From Spirosoma sp. 48-14 (lineage in GTDB: Bacteria; Bacteroidota; Bacteroidia; Cytophagales; Spirosomataceae): 64,000 nucleotides of DNA. Under the pieces are notes generated by a model, which did not search any database, was not told the origin of the DNA, and saw only the letters and a program-made list of their open reading frames with translations. Of the stretch, positions 49,629 through 59,008 are shown one piece after another. Both the position numbers and the translations under genes were made by a program. The stretch's first letter is position 1; the number at the start of each line of letters is the position of its first letter. The DNA lies in contig NZ_MKUD01000023.1 in NCBI RefSeq assembly GCF_001898575.1, forward strand, positions 1-64,000, written 5' to 3'.

Positions 49629-51280
49629 ACCGACGCCATTTTATAACCCAGTCAACCTTACTCAGCGGCCTGATAATGACCAACCTGACCCACGCTTCAT
49701 CCACAAAATCAGACCTGCTCGCAATCCCGAATTTGCTATGCCTTTGGGATTTTGCTGGCAAGCAGCCCCTACGTTCCAAAGGTAAATTTAAGTATCAGTT
49801 GCAGGAGCCTACCGGGCCGATTTCGATGCTTAACGAAGGCGTTTTGTCGGATCGTTCACTCGACATTCGGGAACATGAATACCTGACCATTCCCCGCGCT
49901 GATTGTCCTGGTCTGAATATTCGCGGCAAACAGGCGCAGGTGACCGTGCTGGCCTGGGTGAAACGACAGGTCAAAAGTCGGGATAATGCCGAGTGCGAAG
50001 CCATTGCCGGGATGTGGAACGAAACCCAGAAAAAACGGCAATACTGCCTGTTTCTGAATATCCGGCTCCGCGACAGTAAAAGTCAGGTATGCGGACACAT
50101 TTCGGGTGTAGGTGGCCCCACCCCCGGCGAAAAGTGGTGTGTCGATGTGTCGATTGGACAAACGCCGATTCGGTACGATGAGTGGACATTCGTTGCCATG
50201 ACCTACGACGGACATTTTATTAAATCGTACCGCAATGGCCAGTTCGACGCCCGCACCGACCGAAATCCATACCCCTACGACGAAGGAATTTTCGATGGCG
50301 GAGAAGATGGGGCCGACTTTACGGTTGGGGCTGTTCATCGGTTAGGGGCCATCGGCAACGATTTCGTTGGGCAACTCGGTGGGTTAGCCGTGTTCGACCG
50401 GGCGCTATCGGCCGATGAAATTGCCCGGATTCACACGCATCACCCACTCCCCGGCTCATCGTCAGTCGCCAGTATAGTCACCGGGCTCAACTTCCCCGAG
50501 GGACCTGCTTTTGCTGCTGATGGTAGCCTGTGGGCCGTTGAGCTGAAAGGCGAACATCTGGTTCAGTACAAAAATGGGAAACTAAAACGCTACCATGTAG
50601 GCGGAGGGCCTAACGGCATTGCCCTCGACAAACAAGGGCGTGTCTGGTTTTGTGATTCGGCCCAGAGAGCCGTCCGGCGGTTCGATCCCATAACCGAAAC
50701 AACAGAAACGATCCTGGATAAACTAAACGGGGAACCGCTTAACAAGCCTAACGACCTGACCTTCGATGCTATGGGTAATCTGCTGTTCACCTGCCCCGGC
50801 GATTCGCGTCAGGAGCCAACAGGTTATGCAGTCGTTCGGATGCGGGATGGCACCGTAAAGAAATTTACAACCGACAAATATTTCCCCAACGGACTAGCGT
50901 TCGGCCCCGACGGCAAAACGCTGGTACTAGCCGAAACCTACAAACATCGACTCTGGAAAGGCGAGTGGAACCCTGACACCGGCGAATGGACGAATGCAAC
51001 TGTCTGGGCAACCGTTGAAGGGCCACAAGGGCCGGGCGGTCCCGACGGTATGGCATTTGGCGACGATGGCAATCTGTACGTTGCGGTGTATGGTACAGGC
51101 TATATCCACATCATTTCTCCTGAGGGGAAGGTTGTTCGCAAACTAAATACAGTTGGCAAAAACCCAACCAACTGCGCCTTCGACCCTACCGGCAAACTTG
51201 GACTCGTTGTTACCGAAGCCGAACAAGGTGCATTGAACAGTATGACGACAAACGCCAAAGGAATTACATTATTCAATTGA
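49625..51280 (+). CDS. LamG-SMP-30/gluconolactonase fusion protein, Tat-exported
   Basis: A 551-residue protein. A Tat-type start (NRRHFITQSTLLSG) precedes a concanavalin/LamG domain (about 35-275, ending DRALSADEIARIH). A six-bladed SMP-30/gluconolactonase propeller follows (about 285-551: GLNFPEGPAFAADGSLWAVE, NKPNDLTFDAMGNL, PNGLAFGPDG, GPDGMAFGDDGNLYVA). Lactonases open sugar lactones to aldonates. The LamG part may bind a polysaccharide. It overlaps the MFS stop by 4 bp and precedes the aldolase gene. This domain pairing fits surface or periplasmic lactone release followed by transport. Confidence 0.87.
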   Translation: MNRRHFITQSTLLSGLIMTNLTHASSTKSDLLAIPNLLCLWDFAGKQPLRSKGKFKYQLQEPTGPISMLNEGVLSDRSLDIREHEYLTIPRADCPGLNIRGKQAQVTVLAWVKRQVKSRDNAECEAIAGMWNETQKKRQYCLFLNIRLRDSKSQVCGHISGVGGPTPGEKWCVDVSIGQTPIRYDEWTFVAMTYDGHFIKSYRNGQFDARTDRNPYPYDEGIFDGGEDGADFTVGAVHRLGAIGNDFVGQLGGLAVFDRALSADEIARIHTHHPLPGSSSVASIVTGLNFPEGPAFAADGSLWAVELKGEHLVQYKNGKLKRYHVGGGPNGIALDKQGRVWFCDSAQRAVRRFDPITETTETILDKLNGEPLNKPNDLTFDAMGNLLFTCPGDSRQEPTGYAVVRMRDGTVKKFTTDKYFPNGLAFGPDGKTLVLAETYKHRLWKGEWNPDTGEWTNATVWATVEGPQGPGGPDGMAFGDDGNLYVAVYGTGYIHIISPEGKVVRKLNTVGKNPTNCAFDPTGKLGLVVTEAEQGALNSMTTNAKGITLFN

Positions 51281-51305
51281 TTATAAACTAGTTAAATGAA
51301 AAATC

Positions 51306-52049
51306 ATGAGTGTCGATCAGTATAAGAAAGAAGTCGGATTGATGAATCTGGAGAAGTTGATCGAAAAGCGTGAAAGCGTTTCCGACACCACGTTCCCCAT
51401 CCCGGAAAAAGAATTGCTAGCGCGTTTCGAACAGCTTTACACAGGGGCTGTCAACGACGTCATGCGTGAATTCTGTCTGCTGAACCAGGCATTACCCGGC
51501 CATATTCTGCCCCTACGCGAGTATCGAACAGTAGCAGGGGTTGCCTTTACCGTAAAAAGTGCTCCTAATGCCATGATCCGGGGGGAGATGGAATTTCGCA
51601 CCCAAATGCTCGAAGAGATGCACGAAGACGCCTTTGTAGTCTGGGATACAACCAGCGATAGCAAAGCGACACTCTGGGGGGGCGTTATGACGGCCACTGC
51701 CAAAGGTAAAAAAGTGAAGGCAGCCTGTATCGACGGAGGCATTCGGGATACGCATCAGATTCTGGAAGCCGATTTCCCGGTTTTTTACAAATACCGCATT
51801 TCGAATGGAAGTCTGGGCCGCTGCCTGATTACGCACTACCAGGTTACAATTCAGATTGGCGATGTAACCATCAAACCGGGCGATATTATCCTGGGCGATA
51901 TCGACGGAGTGCTCGTCGTTCCGCGTGACATCGCCTATTCCGTATTGATGCGGGCTGAGGAAATCATTGCCAATGAGAAGATGATTTTCAACTGGGTTCA
52001 CGAAGGTCAGTCAATACAGGAAATCACCGAGAAAGGGGGTTATTTCTGA
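51306..52049 (+). CDS. RraA-family aldolase-like protein
   Basis: A 247-residue RraA/HMG-aldolase family member. The central region contains WGGVMTATAKGKKVKAACI, DGGIRDTHQI (substrate Arg and metal Asp) and later GDIDGVLVVP. Cousins are 4-hydroxy-4-methyl-2-oxoglutarate aldolases and 2-keto-3-deoxy acid aldolases/decarboxylases. The RNase E inhibitor name RraA does not apply functionally to most members. As last gene of the operon it is a candidate for the final carbon-carbon cleavage of the proposed pathway. It starts 25 bp after the previous stop. Confidence 0.88.
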   Translation: MSVDQYKKEVGLMNLEKLIEKRESVSDTTFPIPEKELLARFEQLYTGAVNDVMREFCLLNQALPGHILPLREYRTVAGVAFTVKSAPNAMIRGEMEFRTQMLEEMHEDAFVVWDTTSDSKATLWGGVMTATAKGKKVKAACIDGGIRDTHQILEADFPVFYKYRISNGSLGRCLITHYQVTIQIGDVTIKPGDIILGDIDGVLVVPRDIAYSVLMRAEEIIANEKMIFNWVHEGQSIQEITEKGGYF

Positions 52050-52091
52050 ACATAACACGCGATATCCATCTGAGTCATCCTTCTCAACGCT

Positions 52092-52178
52092 CCGCCAGTT
52101 ACTCATTTACTGTTAGAACACAAAGAAACGTAGCATTGACAATCAATCATTATGCTCTGCATCTTTGTGTTCTGGCGG
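52092..52178. repeat. Inverted repeat with AGAACACAAAGA arms
   Basis: AGAACACAAAGA (52115-52126) pairs with TCTTTGTGTTCT (52162-52173), and CCGCCA (52092-52097) with TGGCGG (52173-52178) forms an outer arm with a 17-nt insertion on the left. It lies 43 bp after the aldolase stop and could terminate the operon. No gene was seen in 52050-52230. Confidence 0.6.
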
Positions 52179-52230
52179 TAAAACCAGGCCATTTCACCAA
52201 GCTGCCCTGGCCGTGAAAACTGTATCTGAG

Positions 52231-52660
52231 TTAATTAAGGCCTCTGTAGGCATTTGGCGAAATACCCACTTTCTGTTTAAAAAACCGCGTAAAATGTTGC
52301 GGGTATTTAAAGCCTAGTTCATACGAAATCTCGCTCACCGATTTGCTGGTGTCAAAAATTCGCTCTTTTGCCAGATCGATCAGGTGTAGCTGAATGAATT
52401 CGAGTGCCGATTTACCCGTTTCTTTCTTGATCAAATCACCAAAATAGTTGGCCGAAAGGTTCAACTCATGGGCGAAATAGGCAACCGTTGGAACGCCATT
52501 GATTCGTAGCGTTTCACTCTGCAAATACGCATTCAGCTTCTGTTCAAACTGCTCGATAATGCCGTGATTGACATGCGCTCGGGTGATGAATTGGGCTGAT
52601 AAGGGGGTGCTGTGTCCTGTTGTTAAAGGTCTCGTTATACTGGTTGATGGTATTGTAAAT
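52231..52660 (-). pseudogene. Truncated AraC-family regulator (C-terminal HTH only)
   Basis: The open frame runs from an upstream in-frame stop near 52660 to the stop at 52231, about 140 codons. It encodes an intact AraC C-terminal double HTH (VAYFAHELNLSANYFGDLIK, VSEISYELGFKYPQHFTR, FKQKVGISPNAYRGL). The N-terminal ligand domain of about 150-190 residues is missing. I see no ATG start with a suitable leader; the TTG at 52522 would give only 97 residues. I call it a decayed regulator. It lies beside a broken IS110 copy, which may explain the loss. Confidence 0.7.
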
Positions 52661-52832
52661 AATTATCGCCTTCTCCCTTTTTTATCAAAACTACATCGGC
52701 AATCAGTTAGGGAAATCGCTACCCGTAAACGTGGTAAATAAAACTGTAAAATGTATAAAAGGAATGGGATAGTGCTCTGGTACTTTTGCTGCTGAGGATA
52801 TAAGGGCGGCCCTGCCTAAATTACTATCTCTC

Positions 52833-53742
52833 ATGGACATTCGCTACTTCATCGGTGTTGACGTTTCGAAAGCTACACTTGACTGGGCCGTCTTTGATGG
52901 CAAAACCATAGTATTGCAAGCCCAATCGGTTAACTCACCAGCAGCGATTAGGGCAACCGTCAAATTGATGAAGGCGTTGCCTGGATTTACGGTAATAGAA
53001 TCGGTCGGCTGTCTCGAACATACAGGCATTTATTGTGCGCATCTTTTATCTTCCCTTTACAAATTGAAGCTACCTATTTGGTTGGAAAGTAGTCTTCAAA
53101 TTAAGAAGGCCGGGGGCCTTCAGCGCGGTAAGAGCGACACCATTGACGCAATCCGCATTGCCCAGTACGCCTTCCGTTTTCGCGACAAAATGTGCCTTTG
53201 GCATCCACCAAGGCCTATTCTGCAATACTAACCACATTAAGTGCCCTTCGTCAACGGCTTCTTCGCGTTCGCCAGCAACTTCAACAACCTATTGACGAAC
53301 AGCAGGGCTTCGCGGAAAAGTCACACCAAAAGCAACTGGCCAAAAACTGCCAGGCCTCCTTAAAAGCCATCACTGCCGATTTGGCAAGTGCCGAAAAACA
53401 GATCGATACGCTCATCCAAAGTGATGATCGCTTGAAGAAGCTTTTTGCCTGGATTACCTCCGTTCCCGATGCCATAGCGACTGAAGTATTGGTGGCTACC
53501 AACGAATTCAAGGCTATCAACGATCCTAAAAAACTGGCCTGTCACGCCGGTGTGGCACCCTTTGAATACCGATCGGGAGCATGAGCCAACATGCTCGTTC
53601 ACGTCTAAAATCTCTCTTTCATTTGGGGGCCATGTCAGCGATCCGGATGAAAGGTGAGCTACAGATCTACTACCAGCGCAAGGTAGCTGACGGTAAAAAT
53701 AAGTCGATTGCATTCGGGCTTAGGCTACCGACCTCCGATTGA
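52833..53742 (+). pseudogene. IS110-family transposase, frameshifted and truncated
   Basis: Three successive frames rebuild one IS110 transposase. Part 1 (52833-53231) has the DEDD N-terminus (FIGVDVSKATLDWAVF; KSDTIDAIRIAQYA). Part 2 (53192-53584) has the coiled-coil and first part of the Tnp_20 domain (SALRQRLLRVRQQL; KLACHAGVAPFEYRSG). Part 3 (about 53578-53742) continues HARSRLKSLFHLGAMSAIRM. The C-terminal catalytic Ser region is incomplete. At least two frameshifts are required, so the element is dead. No terminal sequences could be defined with confidence. Confidence 0.8.
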
Positions 53743-53923
53743 TTTTGAAAACCAATTTTATCAAACTCTCAAAAGTAGAGTGTCCGGCCAAACAGGCCCA
53801 CCCCCATACTACTAAATTGAACGGGTTTATTGGACGCAAAAAGAGCCGTTCTCTGCCCTTCCCTCCTACCCAACCACCGTTCAGAAAAATCTCGGTAAAT
53901 TTTCAGGAAAACACATCATCGGG
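53743..53923. other. Short intergenic stretch after the IS110 remnant
   Basis: No gene or clear repeat was recognised. It carries what may be leftover IS110-flank sequence, and it ends at the stop codon of the glycosidase gene on the minus strand. Confidence 0.3.
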
Positions 53924-55609
53924 CTATCGATACATTAGTTTAATCCGATGGTCGCCACCAGGTATAGTCGGAACAACCACATACTGACTAGTTAAAACTT
54001 TTTCGATTGTAGCCGTCATCCTTTTCCCATCGACGATGAGGCCCTTAACCTGCTTGCCAGCTGGTAAAAGCTGTCGGACAATGTACTGCTTAGGATCACC
54101 CTTTATAGAAAGCGTAATGGCCTTCGCTTTGGTCGTATGCTGGTAAACATAACTGACGGATTTGCCGGAGGGCCCATAGGTGATGGTAACAGTCGCATCA
54201 TTTTTTCCAGCAGCCAGCCATCGGGGGGTTAATTCAACCTGTTCAAACAAAGCCCCCTTATCAACTACACCAGCCAGACCTTCTACCATCGCACTCATCA
54301 CAGCGGCCTGGCCCCAGTTGTCCGGAATGCCAGCATCTACGGTGCCGTCAGGCTTATAGGAAACGGGCAGTTTGCCACCATGTTTTTCGTTAAGTTGTAT
54401 CATCCGATTCAGGATATCTACCCCGTACGTTTCGTAGCCGTGCTGAAACGCAGCTTTCGCCAACTCCCCTCCCACAATGGTATTCACTCCGCCATTCATA
54501 TACGATCCCGGCAGGTAATCGGCGTAACTTGGTTCAACGGGTGGATAAACGCCAAACCATTCGGCAAAGGCATTCTCTACATTTTTACCTTTCAAGCTGA
54601 GGTAAGTCTGAATGATCGACTCGGCCATAGTTTCATTCGGTAAGCCTCGGTTTATATCATAGGGATTCGACAGGCTCAACGTGTTCTTCTGGTCCATGTT
54701 GAGGTAGGATGGCGTTGGATCATCGGGAACGAAATGGGCATAAAAACGACCATTCCAGCAAAGCTCATTCGTCCGTTTCCGAATCCCATCCGCCTGTTCG
54801 TTCCAGTGGGTAGCTTTGGCAGCGTTTCCCAAAACGGCATACAGTTGCGCCAATTGCCGACAGGCAGCATACAGGCCGCTGTTATCCCCATGCATGATTC
54901 CCATGGGCGTTTTCTCGTCGATGTCAAAAATACCCGTCTGTACATCGTTCCCCTGCCGAACATATTCGGCCCGAGTAGTGGGTAGTTGCATAAAATCCCA
55001 GGTATCGAGCGTATAGCCGCGCTTCATCAACTGGTACTTCTTCGACCAGCGTAATGGATCGGTCATGTCATACATCAGCCCTTTTTCGAGCTTGTCAATC
55101 CATTGGTGTATGTAAGCTGTGTCGCCGGTAGCCTGCCAGATGTAGTGCCCCCCTTCGACCATCAGATATTCCAGATCAGCTTCGACAGGCAGACGATGCA
55201 TTTGAATGGTATCTCGCGCAATGATCTTCCAGTATCGTTTATCGAACAGATTCATGCGGTGACTTTCGCGGGCCACCATGGGGTAATAGTAATCGTAATA
55301 CAGGCCTTCGTGCGTCTGGTTTTCCATAAAGAATTGCCAGAAGCTGCTGATGTCGGGTTCCAGGTATTTCATCGCCTTCATTACGTGTACATTGTCGCGT
55401 ATCCATTGCACAAACTGCTTGCGTTCCTTCCCGCCAAACCGGACCGTTTTTCGGTATTCCGTATTGATTAACTGCGTTTTAAGGCTGGTAAAAAATTGTC
55501 CATACTCACCCGTACCTTCCCCAAACTGGGTTTGCGGCTGGCTGAAGCTTACGGACAGGCTATGAACAGATATTGCATTGAGTAGAAGGACTTTAAAAAA
55601 CGATTTCAT
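53924..55609 (-). CDS. Secreted six-hairpin glycosidase-like protein
   Basis: The start at 55609 gives 561 residues with signal peptide (MKSFFKVLLLNAIS, cut near SFSQ). The central part (about 60-450) has the helix-rich pattern of an (alpha/alpha)6 glycosidase: QFVQWIRDNVHVMKAMKYLE, EGGHYIWQATGD, MPMGIMHGDN-like GIMHGDNSGLY and YMNGGVNTIVGGELAKAA. A C-terminal beta domain follows (about 470-561). I cannot place it in a numbered GH family. It runs divergently from the esterase/GH42-like operon, sharing a 145-bp gap with a 12-bp inverted repeat. Confidence 0.75.
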   Translation of the reverse strand: MKSFFKVLLLNAISVHSLSVSFSQPQTQFGEGTGEYGQFFTSLKTQLINTEYRKTVRFGGKERKQFVQWIRDNVHVMKAMKYLEPDISSFWQFFMENQTHEGLYYDYYYPMVARESHRMNLFDKRYWKIIARDTIQMHRLPVEADLEYLMVEGGHYIWQATGDTAYIHQWIDKLEKGLMYDMTDPLRWSKKYQLMKRGYTLDTWDFMQLPTTRAEYVRQGNDVQTGIFDIDEKTPMGIMHGDNSGLYAACRQLAQLYAVLGNAAKATHWNEQADGIRKRTNELCWNGRFYAHFVPDDPTPSYLNMDQKNTLSLSNPYDINRGLPNETMAESIIQTYLSLKGKNVENAFAEWFGVYPPVEPSYADYLPGSYMNGGVNTIVGGELAKAAFQHGYETYGVDILNRMIQLNEKHGGKLPVSYKPDGTVDAGIPDNWGQAAVMSAMVEGLAGVVDKGALFEQVELTPRWLAAGKNDATVTITYGPSGKSVSYVYQHTTKAKAITLSIKGDPKQYIVRQLLPAGKQVKGLIVDGKRMTATIEKVLTSQYVVVPTIPGGDHRIKLMYR

Positions 55610-55667
55610 AGTTCTTGACAGGACAATAAACGAATGGTGGGCAAGAACGTCAATTCCCGTCAAGGCA

Positions 55668-55706
55668 TTGTCCTGCTTTGTCGACTGTCAGGATAAAGCA
55701 GGACAA
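55668..55706. promoter_or_regulatory. 12-bp inverted repeat in divergent promoter gap
   Basis: TTGTCCTGCTTT (55668-55679) and AAAGCAGGACAA (55695-55706) are perfectly complementary with a 15-nt spacer. It lies between the glycosidase start (55609) and the esterase start (55755). It could be a regulator site serving both divergent genes, or a leader hairpin of the esterase mRNA. Confidence 0.45.
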
Positions 55707-55754
55707 ACAAGCCCCCCAAGACGTGTTGTTTGCAACCGGAATCTACTACATCGA

Positions 55755-56765
55755 ATGAATACGTTCGCTTTTATCGTCAAGAAATACGCTTTGCTGCTCG
55801 CTATAGTCGTTACGTACCTGACTGGGCATGCGCAATCGGCAGCTACGGGCAGCAGCGAAGCGCCTAAACTACCACTGGCCAGTGATCGGACTGACATACA
55901 GCAATTGGTTGCTTACCTTCGAACACTGGCCGCAAGTGAGAAAAACCCACTATTAAAACGCCATTTCGAGTCGGTTATACAGATGAGTCTGGATTCAACG
56001 CACGGGCTGCGTCCTGATGACAAACACATCAAGGCTGCTATAGGAACACTGGCCTTTTTTCAGTCAGAGGGAGCGAAGTGGGAAACGTACTTACAAGGCA
56101 CTCGGCCCCTCATCATGGCTTTCAAATCCAAAACTGACAAAAAAAACAGCTACTACTGGTTGTTTCTGCCAAATGGCTATACCCGTCCGAAAACGAAATT
56201 CCCTTTTTATGTAGAACTGCATGGAAGTGGTGGCGGCACGAACAATCCGCCCTGGCACATGCTCTACGATTATTTACAACCCAAACCAGCGGGTGCTACC
56301 GCCCAAATGAGCCGCCGGGAGGGCTTTATGGTTCTTCCCTGGGGCAGGGGCGACAAAGGCTATCGCGACATAGCTGAGACCGATATTTTTGAGTGCCTAC
56401 AGGATTTCGATAGTCAGTTCAAGACCGATCCAAAACGGCAATACCTGTATGGTTTCTCGATGGGGGGCGGTGGTACGTTCCGCATTGCTCAAAAAACGAT
56501 AGCCCGCTGGGCAGCCGTTGGGCTGTATTCAGCAGCGCTAGGCAAAAACGTGACCTTTGAGGAAGCCGCAACATTTAAAGCCATGCCGGTCTGGATGGTT
56601 TGGGGCGAAAAGGAGTGGCTGAACGCCGAGAACCGTAAACTCAAAGATGATTTTCTGAAGGCTGGTGTACAACTGTGGTGGAAAGAAATCGAGGGAGTCG
56701 AACACAGTTACCTCGGCGAGTATCAGGAGCAATTGATGGATTGGCTCAAAACCAAAACGAAATGA
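55755..56765 (+). CDS. Alpha/beta-hydrolase esterase, secreted
   Basis: The start at 55755 gives 336 residues with a signal peptide (MNTFAFIVKKYALLLAIVVT, cut near GHAQ). A CE1-like catalytic domain carries oxyanion segment VELHGSGGG, S235 in GFSMGGGG, and a late His H317 in GVEHSYLG. A helical N-terminal part (about 35-110) is not shared with the other esterases of the window. It probably acts on esterified glycans together with the GH42-like enzyme, whose ATG overlaps its TGA by 4 bp. The longer frame from 55578 is rejected because it crosses the promoter-side repeat. Confidence 0.85.
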   Translation: MNTFAFIVKKYALLLAIVVTYLTGHAQSAATGSSEAPKLPLASDRTDIQQLVAYLRTLAASEKNPLLKRHFESVIQMSLDSTHGLRPDDKHIKAAIGTLAFFQSEGAKWETYLQGTRPLIMAFKSKTDKKNSYYWLFLPNGYTRPKTKFPFYVELHGSGGGTNNPPWHMLYDYLQPKPAGATAQMSRREGFMVLPWGRGDKGYRDIAETDIFECLQDFDSQFKTDPKRQYLYGFSMGGGGTFRIAQKTIARWAAVGLYSAALGKNVTFEEAATFKAMPVWMVWGEKEWLNAENRKLKDDFLKAGVQLWWKEIEGVEHSYLGEYQEQLMDWLKTKTK

Positions 56766-58969
56766 CAACCTACAGAGGTCGCCAATGGCGCGTAACGGGC
56801 ATTTATATCCTTAGTTTACTTTTTTGTTGGCAATCACTGCTGGCCCAATCACCCAAATCGGCTGAGATAAAGCCGTTTAATGGCCGACCCACCTTGTTTG
56901 TGAATGGGGACCCGCAAACGCCAACGTTTTACGCGCTCACCCATGCCTACGGCGGACGTTGGTCGTGGGAGGAGGTACCCGCCCGAAACCTGGCTAATTT
57001 TTGTCAGATTGGGTTTCGGCTGTTTCAGGTCGATTTGTGGTTCGAAGACATCTGGACCAAAAACAGCGATACACTCGATATTCGAAAGGCGCAGCGGCAA
57101 ATTCGGGGGGTACTCGACCAATGCCCCGATGCGGGTGTCGTGCTCCGCATTCACGTCAATGCTCCCTTTTGGTGGAATAAAGCACACCCGGAAGAATGCA
57201 CTCAATTTGCCGATACACCCGTGGATACTACCTTGCGGGCTAGCCCTCCGTACCACAATGAAGAACACGACATTCATGCCGCTTTACGGGCCAGTCTGGC
57301 TTCTACACGCTGGCGGCAGGAATCGGGCCAGAAACTAGTTGAATTGTGCCAGAAACTTTCGAAAACGCCAGAAGGTAACGCCCTGATTGGTATGCATATA
57401 GCGGGCGGTATTTATGGCGAATGGCATTACTGGGGCTTTATCGAACACGACCCGGATACTGGCCCGGCCATGACCGACTACTTCCGCAACTGGCTCCGAA
57501 CCAAGTACAAAACGACATCAGCGCTTCAGAAAGCCTGGCAATCCACAAGCGTTACGTTCGAGAATGCGACAGTACCGAACGTAGCGGAGCGGCTCAAAAC
57601 GCAGGACGGCTTTTTCAAAGACCCGGTTCAGGACCAACGCACCATCGATTACTTCACCGCCCAGCAGCAGGTAGTAGCCGACGATGCGATTTACTTCTGC
57701 CGAATAGCGAAGGAAAACTGGCCCCGCCCGCTCGTTACGGGTATTTTCTACGGTTATCTGCACATGACATTCAATCGACAAACCGTTGGTGGTCACCTGT
57801 TTATCCAGCAGGTTCTCGATAGTCCATATATAGACTATCTGTCGGCCCCCCAGACGTATTGGCCTGATAGTCGCAAAGCGGGTGGCTCCGGTAATTCACG
57901 CGGGATCATCGAATCGACTTTGCTACATGGTAAACTCTGGTTCGACGAAATCGACAACGGCTATCTGTTTAAAAACGATTTTGAAAATATCCGCTATACG
58001 TCTCGCTACGACACGACGTATGCGAACATCATGAAACGATGTGCGCTATTGCCCCTGATGCGGGGTATTGGTTTCTGGTTCTATGATTTTGGTCCACAGA
58101 AAGGCTTCGGCTGGTGGGACGATCCAAAATACCTGGCCGCCATGAAAGCCGAGAAGGAGCTGTTTGAAAAGCGGCTTACTGTACCGTATCATTCCGAAGC
58201 GGATGTGCTGTATGTCTGGAGTCAGGATGTGTTCTATTACCTGAAATCGGCACCATTGCCCATCACAGTCAACGTACTGGATCATTCCATCGAGCAGGCG
58301 ATGCGCTCGGGTGCGGTCGGTGACCATGTCTATGATTTCGACCTGAACCGAGTCAATCTGGCTCATTACAAAGCTGTGGTTTTCATGAATGTCTACAAGC
58401 TGACGGATGACCAGCGGGCCTTTATTCTGAATAAGGTAGCCAAAGGTGGCCGGACTATCGTCTGGAATTACCTGACGGGCTACACCAACGGCGAACGGCT
58501 CGATTTAGCGTTTGTGAAATCGCTGACGGGCATGAATCTGGAACGTATCGACGGCAAACAAACGCCCAGTGTTGCGTTTTTAAAACCAGCTTACAACTAC
58601 AAGTTCAGCGGTCCTGTAGAGCCGCTCGTGGCCATAAACGATAAATCGACCGAATCGCTGGCTGAGTTGCAGGGGAGTAAACAGGTCATAATAGCCCGTA
58701 AGAAAACCAAAGAGTTTACATCCATTTTCTGTGGGCTCCCCCTTAACGGAATCGACGGATTTCGCGAAATTTTCCGGCAGGCGGGTTGCCACATTTATAA
58801 TGAACGGAATGATTTCACGTACGCCAATTCCGGGTTGCTCCTGCTACATACCAAGGATGGTGGCACACGAACGCTTCGGCTCAGAAGTGGTAAATTGTTG
58901 ACCATTCCGCTGGAACACGGATCAACCTTACTTTTAGATGCCCAAACGGGTGAGGTTGTCTTAAAATAA
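56762..58969 (+). CDS. GH42-like beta-galactosidase family enzyme, secreted
   Basis: The ATG at 56762 gives 735 residues with signal peptide (cut near LLAQS). The barrel holds a candidate acid/base E220 in IYGEWHYWG and nucleophile E396 in WFDEIDNGY. A trimerisation-type alpha/beta domain (about 480-640, with VLYVWSQDVFYYL and VVFMNVYKLTDDQ) follows, then a C-terminal beta domain. This is the GH42 three-domain layout, but residues around the active site are unusual and the protein is exported, whereas many GH42 are cytoplasmic. It overlaps the esterase by 4 bp, and the PVC-type gene begins 39 bp later. Confidence 0.8.
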   Translation: MTTYRGRQWRVTGIYILSLLFCWQSLLAQSPKSAEIKPFNGRPTLFVNGDPQTPTFYALTHAYGGRWSWEEVPARNLANFCQIGFRLFQVDLWFEDIWTKNSDTLDIRKAQRQIRGVLDQCPDAGVVLRIHVNAPFWWNKAHPEECTQFADTPVDTTLRASPPYHNEEHDIHAALRASLASTRWRQESGQKLVELCQKLSKTPEGNALIGMHIAGGIYGEWHYWGFIEHDPDTGPAMTDYFRNWLRTKYKTTSALQKAWQSTSVTFENATVPNVAERLKTQDGFFKDPVQDQRTIDYFTAQQQVVADDAIYFCRIAKENWPRPLVTGIFYGYLHMTFNRQTVGGHLFIQQVLDSPYIDYLSAPQTYWPDSRKAGGSGNSRGIIESTLLHGKLWFDEIDNGYLFKNDFENIRYTSRYDTTYANIMKRCALLPLMRGIGFWFYDFGPQKGFGWWDDPKYLAAMKAEKELFEKRLTVPYHSEADVLYVWSQDVFYYLKSAPLPITVNVLDHSIEQAMRSGAVGDHVYDFDLNRVNLAHYKAVVFMNVYKLTDDQRAFILNKVAKGGRTIVWNYLTGYTNGERLDLAFVKSLTGMNLERIDGKQTPSVAFLKPAYNYKFSGPVEPLVAINDKSTESLAELQGSKQVIIARKKTKEFTSIFCGLPLNGIDGFREIFRQAGCHIYNERNDFTYANSGLLLLHTKDGGTRTLRLRSGKLLTIPLEHGSTLLLDAQTGEVVLK

Positions 58970-59008
58970 CGATACTGAAGCCACCGATATGCTGGCAAAA
59001 GAAGGGGT

